Shown here piece after piece: positions 36,566 to 45,924 of a DNA stretch of 64,000 bases. The notes below the pieces were generated by a model. The model did not search any database. It saw nothing but the letters and a program-made list of their open reading frames with translations, and was not told the DNA's origin. The translations under genes were made by a program, and so were the position numbers. Numbering within the stretch: position 1 is the stretch's first letter; every line of letters starts with the position of its first letter. Origin of the DNA: Rhizobium sophorae (lineage in GTDB: Bacteria > Pseudomonadota > Alphaproteobacteria > Rhizobiales > Rhizobiaceae); NCBI RefSeq assembly GCF_013087515.1, contig NZ_JABFCN010000030.1, positions 1 to 64,000 of the forward strand. Reading direction: 5' to 3'.

Positions 36566-36714
36566 GCGGGTTTGCCCCAATGATGACGGTTATTTGGCGA
36601 GGCTCCTTGCAACAGGCTCGACATTTGCCGGAATTTTGTTTTGATCTGGCGCGATAGAAACTCGAAATCATGTTCGGCGGCGGCACGCCGGCTCATTTTG
36701 CGCGGTAGGCATTG

Positions 36715-37668
36715 ATGGTAAAAAGATCCGAGACCCCCGCACGGCTCGACGATGCAGCGCGTGCCGGCTGGCTTTATTACGTCGCCGGGCGCACGCAGGA
36801 TGAAATCGCCGCGGCGATGGGCATCTCGCGGCAATCGGCGCAGCGGCTGGTGTCGCTGGCGGTCGCCGAGCGCCTGATCAAGGTGCGGCTCGATCATCCG
36901 ATCGCCGCCTGCCTGGAGCTCGGCAGTCAGCTGCGGCGGAAGTTCGGGCTGAAACATGTGGAGGTGGTGCCGAGTGATCCCGCGTCGTCGTCGACGACGG
37001 TCGGTATCGCCGAGGCGGCCGCGGCGGAGATCGAGCGGTGGCTGAAACGGCCGGAGCCGATCGTCCTCGCCATCGGGACCGGCCGCACGCTGAAGGCGGC
37101 CGTCGACCAGCTTCCGGCGATCGAATGTCCCAATCACCGCATCGTTTCGCTGACCGGCAATATCGCCCCGGACGGATCTGCGGCCTATTACAACGTCATC
37201 TTCAGCATGGCCGATGCTGTGAAGGCGCGACACTATCCGATGCCGCTGCCGGTGCTCGTCACCTCGGCTGAGGAGCGGGAGCTGCTGCACGGCCAACAGC
37301 TGGTGCGCTCGACGCTTAACATGAGTGCGCAAGCCGATGTCACCTTCGTCGGCATCGGCGAGCTCGGCATCGATGGGCCGCTCTGCGTCGACGGTTTTCT
37401 GGAGAAGGACGAGATGATGGAGCTGATGCGCGGGGGTGCTGTCGGCGAAATCTGCGGCTGGATCTTCGATGTCGACGGCAGGTTGATCGACAACCCGATC
37501 AACGAGCGCGTCGCGTCGGCGCCGATCCCGTCTCGCGACGCATCGATGGTCATTGGGCTGGCCAAGGGCAAACGCAAATTCAAGGCGATCAAGGCTGCCG
37601 TTGTCGGTCATCAAATCAATGCTTTGATCACCGATGAAGAGACTGCTGAGTTTTTGCTCAGGAGTTGA
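36715..37668 (+). CDS. SorC/DeoR-type transcriptional regulator of the polyol operon
   Basis: A 317-residue sugar-binding regulator with helix-turn-helix (GRTQDEIAAAMGISRQSAQRLVSLAVAERLI) at about residues 25-60. A SorC effector domain follows (VLAIGTGRTLKAAVDQLP, VTFVGIGELGIDGPLC, GAVGEICGWIFDVDG). It lies 146 bases upstream of smoE on the same strand, and an inverted repeat spans its own stop codon. The natural reading is that it controls the smo-mtlK operon in response to a polyol or sugar phosphate. Confidence 0.93.
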   Translation: MVKRSETPARLDDAARAGWLYYVAGRTQDEIAAAMGISRQSAQRLVSLAVAERLIKVRLDHPIAACLELGSQLRRKFGLKHVEVVPSDPASSSTTVGIAEAAAAEIERWLKRPEPIVLAIGTGRTLKAAVDQLPAIECPNHRIVSLTGNIAPDGSAAYYNVIFSMADAVKARHYPMPLPVLVTSAEERELLHGQQLVRSTLNMSAQADVTFVGIGELGIDGPLCVDGFLEKDEMMELMRGGAVGEICGWIFDVDGRLIDNPINERVASAPIPSRDASMVIGLAKGKRKFKAIKAAVVGHQINALITDEETAEFLLRS

Positions 37669-37675
37669 GCAAAAA
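37651..37675. promoter_or_regulatory. Inverted repeat over the SorC stop codon, candidate operator for smoE
   Basis: Perfect 10-base arms TTTTTGCTCA (37651-37660) and TGAGCAAAAA (37666-37675) with a 5-base spacer. T precedes and A follows the stem, the reverse of a rho-independent terminator on either strand, so a protein-binding site is more likely. TTGACA at 37736-37741 and a second TTGAG motif near 37756 lie between it and smoE. Confidence 0.55.
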
Positions 37676-37814
37676 ATATCATAGTCAAATCAATTGGATG
37701 AGTGATCTCTTCGGCATCGCAGCAACGATTGCCGATTGACATTCTTTATCATTTGTTGAGTAATTGCCCATGAGCGAAGCGAATGCTCACACCCCATCTT
37801 CTGGGAGGAAGATT

Positions 37815-39125
37815 ATGACATTGAAAACTTTTCTGCTGGGCGCCTGCTCAGCACTGGCGTTTGCCGGCATGGCTTCGGCCGAGACGCTGACAATCGCAAC
37901 CGTGAACAACGGCGACATGATCCGGATGCAGAAGCTGACGGATGATTTCAAGGCGAAGAATCCCGGCATCGACCTTGAATGGGTAACCCTCGAAGAGAAC
38001 GTGCTGCGCCAGAAGGTCACGACCGACATCGCGACCAAGGGCGGCCAGTACGACGTCTTGACGATCGGCACCTATGAAGTTCCGATCTGGGCAAAGCAGG
38101 GTTGGCTGGTACCGCTCGACAATCTCGGCGCCAATTACGACGTCGACGACCTGCTGCCGGCGATCCGCAGCGGCCTGACCATGGACGGCAAGCTCTATGC
38201 GGCGCCGTTTTACGGCGAAAGCTCGATGGTCATGTACCGCAAGGACCTGTTCGACGCTGCCGGCCTGAAGATGCCGGACGCCCCGACCTGGGACTTCATT
38301 GCCGACGCTGCCCGCAAGATCACCGACAAGGACAAGGAAGTCTACGGCATCTGCCTGCGCGGCAAGGCCGGTTGGGGCGAGAACATGGCCTTCCTGACGG
38401 CCATGTCCAACTCCTTCGGCGCCCGCTGGTTCGATGAAAACTGGAAGCCGCAGTTCGATCAGCCCGAATGGAAGGACACGCTCGACTTATACGTCAAGCT
38501 GATGAAGGATGCCGGCCCTCCGGGCGCATCCTCCAACGGCTTCAACGAGAACCTGGCGCTCTTCCAGACCGGCAAGTGCGGCATGTGGATCGATGCCACC
38601 GTTGCCGCATCCTTCGTCAGCAACCCGAAGGAATCGACCGTCGCCGACAAGGTCGGCTTTGCGCTGGCTCCCGACAAGGGTCTCGGCAAGCGCGGCAACT
38701 GGCTGTGGGCCTGGAGCCTTGCCATCCCGGCAGGTTCGCAAAAGGCCGAAGCCGCCGAGAAGTTCGTCGCCTGGGCCACGAGCAAGGACTACACCAATCT
38801 CGTTGCCGAGAAGGAAGGCTGGCTGAATGCACCTCCGGGCACCCGCAGCTCGCTCTATGCGAATGCCGAGTACCAGAAGGCGGCTCCCTTCGCCAAGACG
38901 ACGATCGACTCGATCAACGCGGCCGATCCGAGCAAGCCGACCGTCAAGCCGGTCCCCTATGTCGGCGTCCAGTTCGTGGCGATCCCGGAATTCCAGGGCA
39001 TCGGCACGGCGATCGGTCAGCAGTTCTCGGCAGCCCTTGCCGGCCAGCTTTCGGTCGACCAGGCCCTGAAGAGCGCACAGCAGCTGGCCACCCGCGAAAT
39101 GACCAAGGCCGGCTACATCAAATAA
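37815..39125 (+). CDS. smoE: Sorbitol/mannitol ABC transporter substrate-binding protein
   Basis: A 436-residue periplasmic receptor. The ATG at 37815 follows GGGAGGAAG; the signal peptide is MTLKTFLLGACSALAFAGMA, cleaved after ASA. The mature start ETLTIATVNNGDMIRMQKLT and the segment GGQYDVLTIGTYEVPIWAKQGWLVP are typical of SmoE. It is first in smoEFGK-mtlK. SmoE systems import sorbitol, mannitol and related polyols. A double hairpin follows the gene. Confidence 0.93.
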   Translation: MTLKTFLLGACSALAFAGMASAETLTIATVNNGDMIRMQKLTDDFKAKNPGIDLEWVTLEENVLRQKVTTDIATKGGQYDVLTIGTYEVPIWAKQGWLVPLDNLGANYDVDDLLPAIRSGLTMDGKLYAAPFYGESSMVMYRKDLFDAAGLKMPDAPTWDFIADAARKITDKDKEVYGICLRGKAGWGENMAFLTAMSNSFGARWFDENWKPQFDQPEWKDTLDLYVKLMKDAGPPGASSNGFNENLALFQTGKCGMWIDATVAASFVSNPKESTVADKVGFALAPDKGLGKRGNWLWAWSLAIPAGSQKAEAAEKFVAWATSKDYTNLVAEKEGWLNAPPGTRSSLYANAEYQKAAPFAKTTIDSINAADPSKPTVKPVPYVGVQFVAIPEFQGIGTAIGQQFSAALAGQLSVDQALKSAQQLATREMTKAGYIK

Positions 39126-39138
39126 AGCCTCCCGAGCA

Positions 39139-39210
39139 AGAGGCGGATCCTTGACAATCCGCCTCTCTGGGCCGCCGATTGCCCGAACTGCATCGGCGGC
39201 CGCTTTTTTT
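39139..39210 (+). terminator. Tandem stem-loops with T-run between smoE and smoF
   Basis: Two hairpins in series: AGAGGCGGAT/ATCCGCCTCT (39139-39166), and GGCCGCCGAT/ATCGGCGGCC (39170-39201) followed by seven Ts (39204-39210). The second has the form of a rho-independent terminator, yet smoF starts only 56 bases later, so partial termination that favours smoE is likely. Confidence 0.7.
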
Positions 39211-39265
39211 CCAGACAAAGCTGCCTTGCGGCCGCTCCCCGCTTCAGTCCAGATCGGTGATTGCC

Positions 39266-40138
39266 ATGGCAACGTTACATACCCGCTCCTCCGCGCGCCT
39301 GATGATTGCGCCTTCCGTGCTGCTCCTCTTTGCATGGATGATCGTCCCGCTGGCGATGACGATCTACTTCTCGCTGCTGAACTACAATCTGCTCAGCCCC
39401 GGCATGGAAAGCTTCGTCGGTTTTCTGAACTATCAGTACTTCCTGACGGATCCTGCCTTCTTCGCCGCGCTGATCAACACGCTGCTGCTTGTTGCCGGCG
39501 TGTTGTTGATCACCGTCATCGGCGGCATCGCCTTTGCGCTGTTGCTCGACCAGCCGATGTACGGCCAGGGCATCGTGCGCATTCTGGTGATTGCGCCGTT
39601 CTTCGTCATGCCGACGGTGGCGGCGCTGGTCTGGAAGAACATGTTCATGAACCCGGTCAACGGGTTGTTTGCCCATCTTGCCAAGGCGCTCGGCCTGCAG
39701 CCGATCGACTGGCTGGCCAATGCGCCGCTGTTTTCCGTCATTCTGATCGTCGCCTGGCAATGGCTGCCCTTTGCCACCCTCATCATGCTGACCGCGCTGC
39801 AGTCGCTCGACGAGGAGCAGAAGGAAGCCTCCGAGATGGACGGCGCCGGGCCGATCTCGAAATTCATCTACATCATCCTGCCGCATATGGCGCGCGCCAT
39901 CACCGTGGTGATCCTGATCCAGACGATCTTCCTGCTTTCGGTCTTCGCCGAGATCCTCGTCACCACCAATGGCGGACCTGGCACCGACAGCACCAACCTC
40001 ACCTATCTCGTCTATGCCCAGGCGCTGCTGCAGTTCGATATCGGCGGCGCATCGGCCGGCGGCATCGTGGCTGTTATCCTCGCCAATATCGTCGCGATCT
40101 TCCTCGTGCGCCTCGTCGGCAAGAATCTGGAGGCTTGA
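39266..40138 (+). CDS. smoF: Sorbitol/mannitol ABC transporter permease
   Basis: A 290-residue inner-membrane permease. The ATG at 39266 (MATLHTRSSARLMIAPSVLLLF) is chosen over an open upstream extension that runs through the terminator. The EAA loop is EASEMDGAGPISKFIYIILP, and GGPGTDSTNLTYLVY is in the expected C-terminal position. smoG starts 1 base after its stop. Confidence 0.93.
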   Translation: MATLHTRSSARLMIAPSVLLLFAWMIVPLAMTIYFSLLNYNLLSPGMESFVGFLNYQYFLTDPAFFAALINTLLLVAGVLLITVIGGIAFALLLDQPMYGQGIVRILVIAPFFVMPTVAALVWKNMFMNPVNGLFAHLAKALGLQPIDWLANAPLFSVILIVAWQWLPFATLIMLTALQSLDEEQKEASEMDGAGPISKFIYIILPHMARAITVVILIQTIFLLSVFAEILVTTNGGPGTDSTNLTYLVYAQALLQFDIGGASAGGIVAVILANIVAIFLVRLVGKNLEA

Positions 40139-40139
40139 G

Positions 40140-40970
40140 ATGGCCAGAAAAGTCACAACCAAGCGTAAGCTCATCGTTACCGCGATCGCCTGGACGCTCG
40201 GCATCCTGATCTTCTTCCCGATTCTGTGGACGTTTCTGACCAGCTTCAAGTCGGAAGCCGACGCCATCGCCTCGCCGCCGCAGTTCCTGTTCTTCCACTG
40301 GACGACGGAGAACTATGCCGAGGTGCAGAGCCGCTCGAACTATCTCGGCCACTTCATGAACTCGGTGATCATCTCCTTCGGCTCGACGCTGATCGGCCTG
40401 ATCATCGCCATTCCGGCCGCCTGGGCGATGGCGTTTTCGCCGACCAAGCGGACCAAGGACGTGCTGATGTGGATGCTGTCGACCAAGATGATGCCGCCGG
40501 TCGGCGCGCTGATCCCGATCTACCTGATGTTCCGCAATTTTGGCCTGCTCGACACGCGTACCGGCCTGGTGATCGTGCTGACGCTGATCAACCTGCCGAT
40601 CATCGTCTGGATGCTCTACACCTACTTCAAGGAAATCCCCGGCGAGATTCTCGAAGCGGCTCGCATGGACGGGGCGTCGCTGATGAAGGAGATCGTCTAC
40701 GTGCTGACGCCGATGGCGGTGCCGGGCATAGCCTCGACGCTGCTCTTGAACATCATCCTTGCCTGGAACGAGGCGTTCTGGACGCTCAACCTCACCGCCT
40801 CGAAGGCAGCGCCGCTGACGGCCTTCATCGCCTCCTATTCCAGCCCCGAGGGCCTGTTTTACGCCAAGCTCTCGGCGGCATCGACGATGGCGATCGCGCC
40901 GATCCTGATCCTTGGCTGGTTCAGCCAGAAACAACTCGTCCGCGGCCTGACCTTCGGCGCTGTGAAATAA
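40140..40970 (+). CDS. smoG: Sorbitol/mannitol ABC transporter permease
   Basis: A 276-residue partner permease starting MARKVTTKRKLIVTAIAW at 40140, one base after the smoF stop; the longer open frame upstream overlaps smoF and is not used. The EAA loop is EAARMDGASLMKEIVYVLTP and the end is KQLVRGLTFGAVK. The periplasmic stretch NLTASKAAPLTAFIASYSSPEG resembles other SmoG/MalG polyol permeases. Confidence 0.93.
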   Translation: MARKVTTKRKLIVTAIAWTLGILIFFPILWTFLTSFKSEADAIASPPQFLFFHWTTENYAEVQSRSNYLGHFMNSVIISFGSTLIGLIIAIPAAWAMAFSPTKRTKDVLMWMLSTKMMPPVGALIPIYLMFRNFGLLDTRTGLVIVLTLINLPIIVWMLYTYFKEIPGEILEAARMDGASLMKEIVYVLTPMAVPGIASTLLLNIILAWNEAFWTLNLTASKAAPLTAFIASYSSPEGLFYAKLSAASTMAIAPILILGWFSQKQLVRGLTFGAVK

Positions 40971-40988
40971 CATAAAAGGGAGAGAAAC

Positions 40989-41987
40989 ATGGGCAGCATT
41001 ACCCTTCAGAAGGTTTCCAAGGTCTTCGGCGAAGCCAAGGTCATCCCTTCGATCGATCTCGATATCAAGGACGGCGAGTTCGTCGTCTTCGTCGGCCCGT
41101 CGGGCTGCGGCAAGTCCACGCTGCTCCGGTTGATCGCCGGGCTCGAGGACGTCTCCGCCGGCAAGATCGTCATCGACGGCAGGGACGCCACCGAAAAGGC
41201 GCCGTCTGAGCGCGGGCTTGCCATGGTGTTCCAGTCCTATGCGCTTTATCCGCATATGAGCGTGCGCAACAACATCGCTTTCCCGCTGAAGATGGCCGGC
41301 ATCGACAAGGCGGAGATCGATCGCAAGGTGAGCGATGCCGCCCGGGTGCTGAACCTCACCGACTATCTCGAACGCAAGCCGCGCCAGCTGTCGGGCGGCC
41401 AGCGCCAGCGTGTTGCGATCGGCCGCGCTATCGTCCGTCAGCCTTCGGCCTTCCTGTTCGACGAACCGCTGTCGAACCTCGATGCGGCGCTGCGCGTCAA
41501 CATGCGCCTCGAAATCAGCGAGTTGCATCAGCAGTTGAAGACGACGATGGTCTACGTCACCCACGACCAGGTGGAAGCCATGACCATGGCCGACAAGATC
41601 GTCGTCCTGAACAGGGGCAATATCGAGCAGGTCGGATCGCCGCTCGAGCTCTACAGCCACCCGCGCAACCTCTTCGTCGCCGGCTTCATCGGATCGCCGA
41701 AGATGAACTTCATCACCGGCCAAAACGCCGCCGCGCTGAACGCCCATACCATCGGCGTCCGGCCCGAGCATGTGCTGCTGTCGATGGAAAGTGGCGACTG
41801 GAAGGGCAGGGTCGTGGTCGCCGAACATCTCGGTTCCGACACCTTCCTGCACATCGATGCCGAGGGCATCGGCATGCTGACGGCGCGCGGCAGCGGCGAT
41901 TTCGCCGCCAAAGCGGGCGATACCGTCTTCCTGACGCCGGACCGTTCGCGTATTCACAAATTCAACGAGGGCGGCCTTGCCATCTGA
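40989..41987 (+). CDS. smoK: Sorbitol/mannitol ABC transporter ATP-binding protein
   Basis: A 332-residue ATPase of the polyol importer with Walker A GPSGCGKSTLLR, signature LSGGQRQRVAIGRAI, Walker B FLFDEPLSNLD and a C-terminal regulatory domain with GVRPEHV. AAAGGGAGAGAAAC precedes the ATG. mtlK follows after 85 bases. Confidence 0.93.
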   Translation: MGSITLQKVSKVFGEAKVIPSIDLDIKDGEFVVFVGPSGCGKSTLLRLIAGLEDVSAGKIVIDGRDATEKAPSERGLAMVFQSYALYPHMSVRNNIAFPLKMAGIDKAEIDRKVSDAARVLNLTDYLERKPRQLSGGQRQRVAIGRAIVRQPSAFLFDEPLSNLDAALRVNMRLEISELHQQLKTTMVYVTHDQVEAMTMADKIVVLNRGNIEQVGSPLELYSHPRNLFVAGFIGSPKMNFITGQNAAALNAHTIGVRPEHVLLSMESGDWKGRVVVAEHLGSDTFLHIDAEGIGMLTARGSGDFAAKAGDTVFLTPDRSRIHKFNEGGLAI

Positions 41988-42072
41988 GGCAGGCGGCCGG
42001 GCTGGGGGCAGGCATGCGAGCCGGGCGATGGCGCCCCGGCCGTCTCGGCAAGACCTTCAAGAGGACTGAAAT

Positions 42073-43554
42073 ATGACGTGCAAACTATCGCTGGCAACGC
42101 TTTCGGATGTGGCGCGCACTGCTGCCATTCCTGGATATGACAGGGCATCGCTGAAAGCCGGCATCGTGCACTTCGGCGTCGGCAACTTCCACCGTGCCCA
42201 TCAGGCGATCTATCTCGACGATCTCTTAAACGCGGGAACGGATCACGACTGGGCGATCGTCGGCGCCGGCGTGTTGCCGTCGGATGCCGCAATGCGCGAA
42301 AAGCTTGCGGCGCAGGATTTCCTGACGACGGTCGTCGAACAGGACAACAACAAGACTGCGGCGCGCGTCACCGCGCCGATGATCGACATCCTGCCGGTCG
42401 GCGATGCCGCTGCGATCATCGGCAGGCTTGCCGACCCCGAAATCCGCATCGTTTCGATGACGATCACCGAGGGCGGTTACTTCATCGATGCATCAGGCAC
42501 GTTCAATCCAGCCCATCCGGCAATCGCCGCTGACGGAGAGAACCCCAACGCGCCGAAGACGGTGTTCGGCCTGATCGTCGCCGGCCTGAAGGCGCGCAAG
42601 GACAAGGGCATTAGGCCCTTCACCGTCATGTCCTGCGACAACATTCCCCATAATGGCATCGTCACCGCCAATGCCGTGGTCGGTACGGCGGCCCTTTCGG
42701 ACTCTGCCTTTGCCGACTGGATCCGGGCGAATGTCGCCTTCCCGAACGCCATGGTCGACCGTATCACGCCGGCGACCAGCCAGCGCGAGATCGATTTCCT
42801 CAGGGACAATTTCCAGATCGAGGACAGTTGGCCGGTCTACTGCGAGGAATTCAAGCAATGGGTGCTCGAGGATAAGTTCACCGCCGGCCGGCCGGCGCTG
42901 GAAAAGGTCGGCGTCACCTTCGTTGCCGATGTCACGCCTTACGAGCATATGAAGATCCGCATCCTTAACGGCGGGCATGCCGCGATCGCCTATCCGGCGG
43001 CGCTGATGGACATTCATTTTGTGCATGATTCCATGGAAGACCCGTTGATCCGCGCCTTCCTAGCCAAACTCGAGAAAGACGAGATCATTCCGATCGTACC
43101 GCCGGTGCCGAACACGTCGCTGACGGATTATTTTGCGCTGATCGAACATCGCCTGCTCAATCCGAAGATTGCCGACACCATTCCGCGGCTGGCGCAGGAC
43201 GGCTCGAACCGCCAACCGAAATTCATCCTGCCGTCGACGCTCGACAATCTGAGTCGGGGCAGGGACGTCGTCGGCCTGGCGCTGGTTTCGGCACTCTGGT
43301 GCCGTTATTTCGCCGGCAAGACCGACAGCGGCAAGGATATCGTCTTCAACGATGCGAGCGCAGCGCGCCTGCATGCCGCAGCGCTGAAAGCCAAGGACGA
43401 TCCTTCGGCCTTCCTCGTCTTCGACGATATTTTCGGCGAAGTGGCGAAATCCGAACTTTTCCGCAAGCGTTTCGCCCATGCTCTCAAAACCCTGTGGGAA
43501 AAGGGCACGCGGGAGACGCTACAGCTCTATCTCGATGGCAAGCTCGCAGTGTAA
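42073..43554 (+). CDS. mtlK: Mannitol 2-dehydrogenase (polyol-specific long-chain dehydrogenase)
   Basis: A 493-residue NAD-dependent enzyme converting mannitol to fructose; members also oxidise D-arabitol to D-xylulose. The Rossmann entry is VHFGVGNFHRAHQAIYLDDLL. The catalytic triad is seen in MKIRILNGGHAAIAYPA: K294, N299 and H302, matching the family pattern K-x4-N-x2-H. The length is typical. It directly follows smoK, as expected for intake and first oxidation of polyols. Confidence 0.95.
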   Translation: MTCKLSLATLSDVARTAAIPGYDRASLKAGIVHFGVGNFHRAHQAIYLDDLLNAGTDHDWAIVGAGVLPSDAAMREKLAAQDFLTTVVEQDNNKTAARVTAPMIDILPVGDAAAIIGRLADPEIRIVSMTITEGGYFIDASGTFNPAHPAIAADGENPNAPKTVFGLIVAGLKARKDKGIRPFTVMSCDNIPHNGIVTANAVVGTAALSDSAFADWIRANVAFPNAMVDRITPATSQREIDFLRDNFQIEDSWPVYCEEFKQWVLEDKFTAGRPALEKVGVTFVADVTPYEHMKIRILNGGHAAIAYPAALMDIHFVHDSMEDPLIRAFLAKLEKDEIIPIVPPVPNTSLTDYFALIEHRLLNPKIADTIPRLAQDGSNRQPKFILPSTLDNLSRGRDVVGLALVSALWCRYFAGKTDSGKDIVFNDASAARLHAAALKAKDDPSAFLVFDDIFGEVAKSELFRKRFAHALKTLWEKGTRETLQLYLDGKLAV

Positions 43555-43651
43555 GGAATCCGGATGGCGGTACCTATTGCTGCCATTCATCCGGCCTTGC
43601 GAGTGAAGCGGGACGGCAACGAGTCCGAATTGAACTCAGGTTGGGTCTTCC

Positions 43652-44341
43652 ATGGCTGATGCTGAAACACGGCTGGTCATCTTCGATTGCGATGGCGTAC
43701 TCGTCGACAGCGAGCCGATCTCGATCAGCGTGCTCGTCGGGGCGATGAACGATCTCGGCGTCTCGATCACCGAGGACCAGGCCTATGGGCGCTTTCTCGG
43801 CCGCAGCCTGTCGACCCTCATCGATACGCTGGAAACCGAATTCAACGTCCATGCCGACGAGGAATTCCTCGAGCGTATCCGCATCGAACTCTACGCCCGT
43901 TTTCGCACGGAACTGAAGCCGATCGACGGTATCGCCGCGGCGATCGATGGGCTTGGCATTCGCTGTTGCGTTGCCTCCTCCAGCCAGATGGAACGGATCC
44001 GGTTGTCGCTGTCGGTGACCGGGCTTCTCGATAAGCTGCCCGACATCTTCAGCGCAACGATGGTCAAGCGCGGCAAACCGGCGCCCGATCTCTTCTTGCA
44101 TGCGGCGCGTGAAATGCAGGTCGAGCCGGCTCATTGCCTTGTCGTCGAAGACAGCCCGGCCGGCATTGCTGCCGCCAAGGCGGCAGGCATGACGGTCTTT
44201 GCCTTCACCGGCGGATCACACGCCAATTTCGCCGGATACCGTGCCGAACTCGACCGCCTTTCGCCGGAAGTCGTGTTTGACGCCATGCCGGATTTGATAC
44301 ACCTTGTCCGCAACCATAAGCTGGACGGGACCAAGACTTGA
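43652..44341 (+). CDS. HAD superfamily hydrolase (beta-phosphoglucomutase-like subfamily)
   Basis: A 229-residue sugar-phosphate phosphatase-like protein. HAD motif I is FDCDGVLVDSEPI, motif II Ser is in VASSSQMERI, motif III Lys is in KRGKPAPDLFLHAA and motif IV is VVEDSPAGIAAAKAAG. The cap domain after motif I is helical. Its stop overlaps the kinase start (TGATG), so the two are coupled. It probably dephosphorylates a polyol or pentulose phosphate, limiting toxic build-up; the substrate is inferred. Confidence 0.9.
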   Translation: MADAETRLVIFDCDGVLVDSEPISISVLVGAMNDLGVSITEDQAYGRFLGRSLSTLIDTLETEFNVHADEEFLERIRIELYARFRTELKPIDGIAAAIDGLGIRCCVASSSQMERIRLSLSVTGLLDKLPDIFSATMVKRGKPAPDLFLHAAREMQVEPAHCLVVEDSPAGIAAAKAAGMTVFAFTGGSHANFAGYRAELDRLSPEVVFDAMPDLIHLVRNHKLDGTKT

Positions 44342-45924
44342 TGCGTGATCATGTGGTTGCGGTGGATATCGGCACGGGCAGCGCGCGCGCCGGCGTCTTC
44401 GATGCACGCGGCCGTCTCCTCGCCAAAGCCGAGCATCCCATCGTGATGAACCGGCCGCGCGAAAACCATGCCGAGCACGATTCCGAAGATATCTGGTCGG
44501 CCGCCTGCACGGTAGTGCGCAGGGCGATGGAGCAATCCGGCATCGCCGCCGCCTCGGTCGGAGCGATCGGCTTCGACGCCACCTGTTCGCTCGTCGTCCG
44601 TGACATCGAGGGCCGGCAGCTCAGCGTTTCCACAGGCGGCGAGAGGCATTTCGACACGATCGTCTGGCTCGATCACCGGGCGCTGAAGGAAGCCGATTTC
44701 TGCACGGCGACGCAGCACGGGGTGCTCGAACATTCCGGCCACGTGATGTCGCCGGAAATGGAAATGCCGAAGCTGATGTGGCTGAAGAAAAAGCTGCCCG
44801 CCACATGGGAAAAGGCCGGCTACTTCTTCGATCTCGCCGATTTCATGACGTGGAAATCGACCGGATCGCCCGCCCGTTCGCGCTGCACGCTGACGGCGAA
44901 GTGGAACTATCTCGCCCATCTCGAAAGGGGCTGGCAGCAGGACTTCCTGGAGAAGATCGGCCTCGAGGATCTTCAGGCGCGTGGCCACCTGCCGGAGGAG
45001 ACTACGCCTGTCGGAGACAGCGTCGGCCGGCTGACTGAGGAAGCGGCAGAAGCGCTGGGGCTGACTGTGGACTGCCGAGTCGCTGCCGGGATGATCGACG
45101 CCTATGCCGGCGCACTCGGCGCGCTCGGCGGCTATGCCGCAGATCCTGTCAAACGCGAGCATCAGCTGGCGCTGATTGCCGGCACGTCGAGCTGCATCGT
45201 TACCTTCTCGCGGGAGCGCAAGCCGAGCCATGGCATGTGGGGTCCCTATTACGAGGCAGTCTTCCCGCAATCCTGGCTGGTGGAGGCCGGGCAATCGGCG
45301 ACCGGCGCGCTGCTCGACCACATCGTGCGCATGCATGCGGCCGGCGGTGAGCCGACGGCGGCGCTGCATCAGAGGATCGTCGCGCGCATCGCCGAATTGC
45401 GGGCCGAGGAGGGCGATGCCTTCGGTGCGCGGATCTTCGTGCTGCCGGACTTCCATGGCAACCGCTCGCCGCTCGCCGATCCGCATGCGGTCGGCGTCGT
45501 CAGCGGGCTGACGCTCGATACGTCCTTCGACGGGCTCTGCGCGCTCTATTGGCGCTCGGCGGTGGGGATTGCGCTCGGCATCCGCCATATTCTGGAAATG
45601 ATGAAGGAATACGGCTACATGCCCGATACGCTGCATATCGCTGGCGGGCACGTGAAGAACCCAGTGTTGATGGAGCTTTATAGCGATGCGACCGGCTGCA
45701 AGGTCGTGGTGCCGAAGATGAACGAGGCAGTGCTGCTCGGCACGGCGATCGCAGCCTCTGTCGCCTGCGGCTTGTACAAGGATCTGGCGGCGGCCGGCGA
45801 GGCGATGTATCCGGGCACCGACGAACGGTTTCCCGACAAGGCGAAGCAGGCGCTCTACGACCGCGACTACCGTCGTCTTCTCGCCATGCACCGGCACCGC
45901 GCCGAATTGGAAACGATGCAATAG
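44341..45924 (+). CDS. FGGY family carbohydrate kinase (probable pentulose kinase)
   Basis: A 527-residue kinase with N-terminal phosphate motif VAVDIGTGSARAGVFDA and C-terminal FGGY motif MPDTLHIAGGHVKNPVLMEL. ATCSLVVRD and DHRALKEAD indicate the ribulokinase/D-ribulose kinase branch more than glycerol kinase. The start overlaps the HAD stop. In a polyol operon with MtlK, phosphorylation of D-ribulose or D-xylulose derived from ribitol or arabitol is the likely task. It is the last gene of the operon. Confidence 0.88.
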   Translation: MRDHVVAVDIGTGSARAGVFDARGRLLAKAEHPIVMNRPRENHAEHDSEDIWSAACTVVRRAMEQSGIAAASVGAIGFDATCSLVVRDIEGRQLSVSTGGERHFDTIVWLDHRALKEADFCTATQHGVLEHSGHVMSPEMEMPKLMWLKKKLPATWEKAGYFFDLADFMTWKSTGSPARSRCTLTAKWNYLAHLERGWQQDFLEKIGLEDLQARGHLPEETTPVGDSVGRLTEEAAEALGLTVDCRVAAGMIDAYAGALGALGGYAADPVKREHQLALIAGTSSCIVTFSRERKPSHGMWGPYYEAVFPQSWLVEAGQSATGALLDHIVRMHAAGGEPTAALHQRIVARIAELRAEEGDAFGARIFVLPDFHGNRSPLADPHAVGVVSGLTLDTSFDGLCALYWRSAVGIALGIRHILEMMKEYGYMPDTLHIAGGHVKNPVLMELYSDATGCKVVVPKMNEAVLLGTAIAASVACGLYKDLAAAGEAMYPGTDERFPDKAKQALYDRDYRRLLAMHRHRAELETMQ

